DNA from: Phycisphaerales bacterium
GTDB lineage: Bacteria > Planctomycetota > Phycisphaerae > Phycisphaerales > SM1A02
Direction of reading: 5' to 3'
Length of the DNA: 64,000 nucleotides
Assembly: GCA_028278245.1 (NCBI GenBank)
Contig: JANQEQ010000012.1
Span: 30,126-94,125 of the forward strand
The notes under the pieces are model-generated. The model saw only the letters and a program-made list of their open reading frames with translations. It was not told the DNA's origin and did no database searches. The position numbers and the translations under genes were made by a program. This document shows, piece by piece, positions 61,530 to 64,000 of the stretch. Positions within the stretch are counted from its first letter, which is position 1; each line of letters opens with the position of its first letter.

Positions 61530-63101
61530 GTGAACATTCGTCTGGTCGCACGACAACTTGGATTGCTCACGGTCGTTCTCAGCATCATGTTGCTGGGGAT
61601 TTGGATCTGGTCGTTCGCGCTCACCCTCATGGGGGATGATGCAGAACATCAGGCTCACGGACCATTTCTGATTACCGCATTGATAGGATTCTCAATCGGA
61701 GGAATTCTGTGGTTCGTCCTGCGTGGGGGACACGCGCCGATCGGTCGGCGGGAATCGCTGCTTCTGGTGGGAACCAGCTGGCTTATCGGCGCAGCGCTCT
61801 CTGCTCTTCCGTTTCTGCTGTGGGCTTATTTCTCCGGAAACGCACAGCAGAATCACCCCTTTGGCAACTTCATCAATTGTTATTTTGAAGCGATGAGCGG
61901 CCTGACCACAACGGGCTCGACGGTGCTTTCTGACATCGAAGCTCTGCCTCGCAGTATTCTGCTGTGGCGATCGCTGATTCAGTGGCTCGGCGGACTGGGT
62001 ATCGTCGTGCTCTTCGTAGCGGTGCTCCCCACGCTCGGTGTTGGAGGGAAAAAACTTTTTCGCGTCGAGGCACCAGGACCGGATCCGGAAGGCGTTCGAC
62101 CGCAGATTCGTGACACTGCTCGCGTTCTCTGGTTCATCTACCTTGGCTTGACTGCCGCTGAAATCCTGTGCCTGAAGTTCATCGGCGGCATAAGTTGGTT
62201 TGACAGTATATGCCACACTTTTACGACACTTGCGACCGGTGGATTCAGCACACTCAACGCCAGCATCGGGGAATATAACGCAACTGTGCAGTGGATCATC
62301 ACGGTGTTTATGATCGCTGCGGGTATTAACTTTGCCCTTTATTTTGCATTGCTGCGCAGACGGATTCGGCCGGTCTTCCGCGATACGGAATTTCGGTTTT
62401 ATCTCTTCCTGATTACGATCAGCGCAATCGTGATTATTACTACATTGATGGCTTCCGGCGCTCCAATCGTACTCACCAGTCAGACCGAAGGCATGTATGA
62501 CACTGTCCCGGCAACGCTTCCCAACGCTATCCAGTACGGCCTGTTTACTACGGTTGCATGTCAGACCACGACAGGCTTTTGTACCGCTGACTTTAATCAC
62601 TGGCCCTTTATCGCTAAGGTTTTTCTGCTGACCTTGATGTTTGTCGGCGGATCGGCAGGCTCAACCACCGGCGGGATCAAAGTCGCGCGGATCTGGATCA
62701 GTATCAAGGTGATGATCTCCGAACTGGAACGTGTCTTTCGGCCGCAGGTCGTCCGTCCGCTCAAAGTCGGCCACACTGTTATCGACAATGATCTGAAGCT
62801 CGCAACGATCACTTATGTGTTCGGGATCGTTCTGATCTTTGCCCTGGGGGCTGTACTCATCATGGTTTTCGAGCAGTGGCACAATCCTGCAGCAAACATT
62901 GACTTCACCACCGCATCAACGGCCAGCATCGCCACACTGTTCAACATCGGTCCAGGTCTGGAAAAGGTCGGCGCGGTTTGTAATTTCGGCTGGTTTTCCG
63001 GATACAGCAAAGTCCTGATGTGCCTGCTGATGGCCGTGGGCCGATTGGAAGTCTTCGCCATCATCGTCCTGCTCAGCCCCCGCTTCTGGCGCGGCGATTA
63101 A
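61530..63101 (+). CDS. trkH: TrkH, K+ transporter membrane subunit
   Basis: A 523-aa transporter with the four pore-repeat architecture of Trk/Ktr. Pore segments: EAMSGLTTTGSTVLSDI, FTTLATGGFSTLN, TTVACQTTTGFCTADF and TASTASIATLFNIGPGLEKV. It also has LGGLGIVVLFVAVLPTLGVGG in the first half and FVGGSAGSTTGGIKVARI, a conserved hinge. It starts with GTG 6 bases after trkA. It imports K+ with TrkA as gate. It converges with nuoI. Nothing odd seen. Confidence 0.95.
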   Translation: MNIRLVARQLGLLTVVLSIMLLGIWIWSFALTLMGDDAEHQAHGPFLITALIGFSIGGILWFVLRGGHAPIGRRESLLLVGTSWLIGAALSALPFLLWAYFSGNAQQNHPFGNFINCYFEAMSGLTTTGSTVLSDIEALPRSILLWRSLIQWLGGLGIVVLFVAVLPTLGVGGKKLFRVEAPGPDPEGVRPQIRDTARVLWFIYLGLTAAEILCLKFIGGISWFDSICHTFTTLATGGFSTLNASIGEYNATVQWIITVFMIAAGINFALYFALLRRRIRPVFRDTEFRFYLFLITISAIVIITTLMASGAPIVLTSQTEGMYDTVPATLPNAIQYGLFTTVACQTTTGFCTADFNHWPFIAKVFLLTLMFVGGSAGSTTGGIKVARIWISIKVMISELERVFRPQVVRPLKVGHTVIDNDLKLATITYVFGIVLIFALGAVLIMVFEQWHNPAANIDFTTASTASIATLFNIGPGLEKVGAVCNFGWFSGYSKVLMCLLMAVGRLEVFAIIVLLSPRFWRGD

Positions 63102-63186
63102 CACAGAAGGAAAGCGGCAAAACCGCGGCGCTTCGTAGAAGTCTCGAAACCGTTCATGTGTATGGGCAAAGAAAATACGATCGTAT

Positions 63187-63744
63187 TTACATCGGCTTGG
63201 CGTCGATCGTCTGGTCATACACTTCCAGCAGCTTGACCTTGTCAAAGATCATATCCTGTCGGCTCTGCCCGGTGATGGCGTAGTGCGGTGTCAGTTCGAT
63301 AGCATCGCAGGGGCACGCTTCCTCACACATGCCGCAGTAGATGCAGCGCAGCTCGTCGATATCAAACTGCTTGGGATATTTTTCACGGTCTTCCCAAGGT
63401 GCTTCCTCAGCGACGATGTGAATGCAGTTGGCGGGACAGGCGGTTGAACACATAAAGCACGCAACACATCGAACCCGACCCTGCTCATCACGATTGAGTC
63501 GATGTACACCGCGAAACGTGCTCGGCTCGATGCCGCCCTCGGTGATCTGGCGCTGCTCACGTTTCTCTTCGGGATACTGCACGACCCAGATGTTTTTCTT
63601 GTTCTTCCCGTTCCGGCCGATGTTCCCTAGGCAATGGCGGAGCGTCGTTCCCAGCCCCTTGAACACTGCGGGGACGAAGATACTCTCGCCCGTGGATCGT
63701 TTTCGGGGAGTCAGGTCGATGATGTCTCGTTCAGCTATGGCCAT
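63187..63744 (-). CDS. nuoI: NADH-quinone oxidoreductase subunit I, 2x4Fe-4S protein
   Basis: A 185-aa protein with the NuoI architecture. FRGVHRLNRDEQGRVRC leads into two 4Fe-4S motifs, CVACFMCSTACPANCI and CIYCGMCEEACPCDAI, with the subunit I ending QDMIFDKVKLLEVYD. AGGTG lies 6 bases before the ATG at 63744. It links the cytoplasmic FeS chain of complex I to the membrane arm. No other nuo gene is adjacent: it is bounded by trkH (convergent) and the AtpI-like gene (divergent). It may be separated from the rest of the nuo genes in this genome, or serve another complex. Confidence 0.85.
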   Translation of the reverse strand: MAIAERDIIDLTPRKRSTGESIFVPAVFKGLGTTLRHCLGNIGRNGKNKKNIWVVQYPEEKREQRQITEGGIEPSTFRGVHRLNRDEQGRVRCVACFMCSTACPANCIHIVAEEAPWEDREKYPKQFDIDELRCIYCGMCEEACPCDAIELTPHYAITGQSRQDMIFDKVKLLEVYDQTIDAKPM

Positions 63745-63846
63745 GATGATCACCTGGATCGAAAAAGACGGGAATGGGTAACATTGATCTTAGGGCAAAG
63801 TCGGCATCAATACCACGAAACCCCCCCACAATGGTATAACCCTTGA

Positions 63847-64000
63847 ATGGCTATGCTTCGACCCGGGAAAAATGGCAGCTCCTCGAAACTCTGGCGGCTG
63901 AGCGGCCTGGGATTTGAATTTGCCAGTCAGATTGCTGCCGGCCTGCTGTTGGGGTGGCTCGTCGATCGAATGCTCAATACCCACCCCACGTGGCTGATCG
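63847..64000 (+). CDS. AtpI/AtpZ-type F0F1 assembly protein, truncated by window edge
   Basis: The frame opens at ATG 63847 and runs off the window after 51 codons. It shows GLGFEFASQIAAGLLLGWLV followed by DRMLNTHPTWLI, the characteristic first helix and loop of AtpI/AtpZ proteins that sit before atpB in ATP synthase operons. Only the first part of the protein can be seen; an ATP synthase operon probably follows downstream. Confidence 0.7.
   Translation, partial: MAMLRPGKNGSSSKLWRLSGLGFEFASQIAAGLLLGWLVDRMLNTHPTWLI

Noticed and set aside
61692..62600. 302-aa open frame antisense to trkH
   Set aside because: It lies fully within a well-supported TrkH gene on the other strand and its product is of low complexity (Arg, Gln, Ser rich).
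63173..63188. 16-bp palindrome AAATACGATCGTATTT over the nuoI stop
   Set aside because: A loopless palindrome with only a short T stretch nearby; not convincing as a terminator and listed only for completeness.
1..64000. CRISPR arrays, insertion sequences, prophage or integrative element
   Set aside because: No regularly spaced repeats, transposase, integrase or terminal inverted repeats were seen.

Overview
The window reads as a chromosomal segment of a planctomycete, most likely of class Phycisphaerae. This is inferred from gene content, not from a marker tree. The supporting features are a secreted protease ending in dockerin-like repeats, many short ECF-sigma and lipoprotein operons, zinc-ribbon/YIP1-like membrane proteins, a divergent prepilin, futalosine-type menaquinone synthesis (MqnC), and moderately GC-rich DNA with many poly-G/poly-C tracts. 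No insertion sequence, prophage, integrase, CRISPR array or rRNA was seen.

Layout. 1-3100: carB (cut by the window edge) and carA. 3557-8381: an accessory block with a papain-like/alpha-beta-hydrolase fusion, a divergent sigma-like factor, two small overlapping ORFs and an unrecognised 397-aa protein. 9028-16310: the most notable locus, a co-directional set qmoA-qmoB-qmoC-dsrJ-dsrO-dsrP, followed by a GNAT acetyltransferase and, in the opposite orientation, a histidine kinase and single-domain response regulator. 19321-19394: a tRNA with CAT anticodon. 19446-26166: Ca/Na exchanger, an ECF sigma operon, an orphan peptide-transporter permease and a secreted M14 carboxypeptidase. 26192-36617: HscA-like chaperone, prepilin-like protein, lipoprotein pair, ilvE, a YIP1-like membrane protein, OsmC, CoA-binding protein, mqnC and small hypotheticals. 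36660-43338: pheT and a PadR-controlled unit encoding an SLBB/HEAT membrane protein with a tandem HEAT paralogue. 43547-54341: UDGb, a large secreted protein and a nonulosonic acid/protein glycosylation cluster (Maf/DUF115 fusion, neuA, neuB, neuC). 54458-64000: HDOD protein, Lon-N protein, amidase, dnaB, HU, trkA-trkH, nuoI and the start of an AtpI/AtpZ gene.

How the genes fit. QmoABC is known as a quinone-interacting complex that exchanges electrons with APS reductase. DsrJ, DsrO and DsrP are the periplasmic and quinone-facing parts of the DsrMKJOP complex. Here they form one run with no dsrM or dsrK between them, and no aprAB, sat or dsrAB in view. A single hybrid transmembrane redox complex is the simplest reading, with QmoC standing where DsrM/K would be. 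MqnC in the same window suggests menaquinone is the pool it would use. The Maf-NeuABC run points to sialic/legionaminic-type glycosylation of a surface protein whose gene is not in the window.

Limits: all calls come from reading the sequence. No database search, structure prediction or alignment was run.
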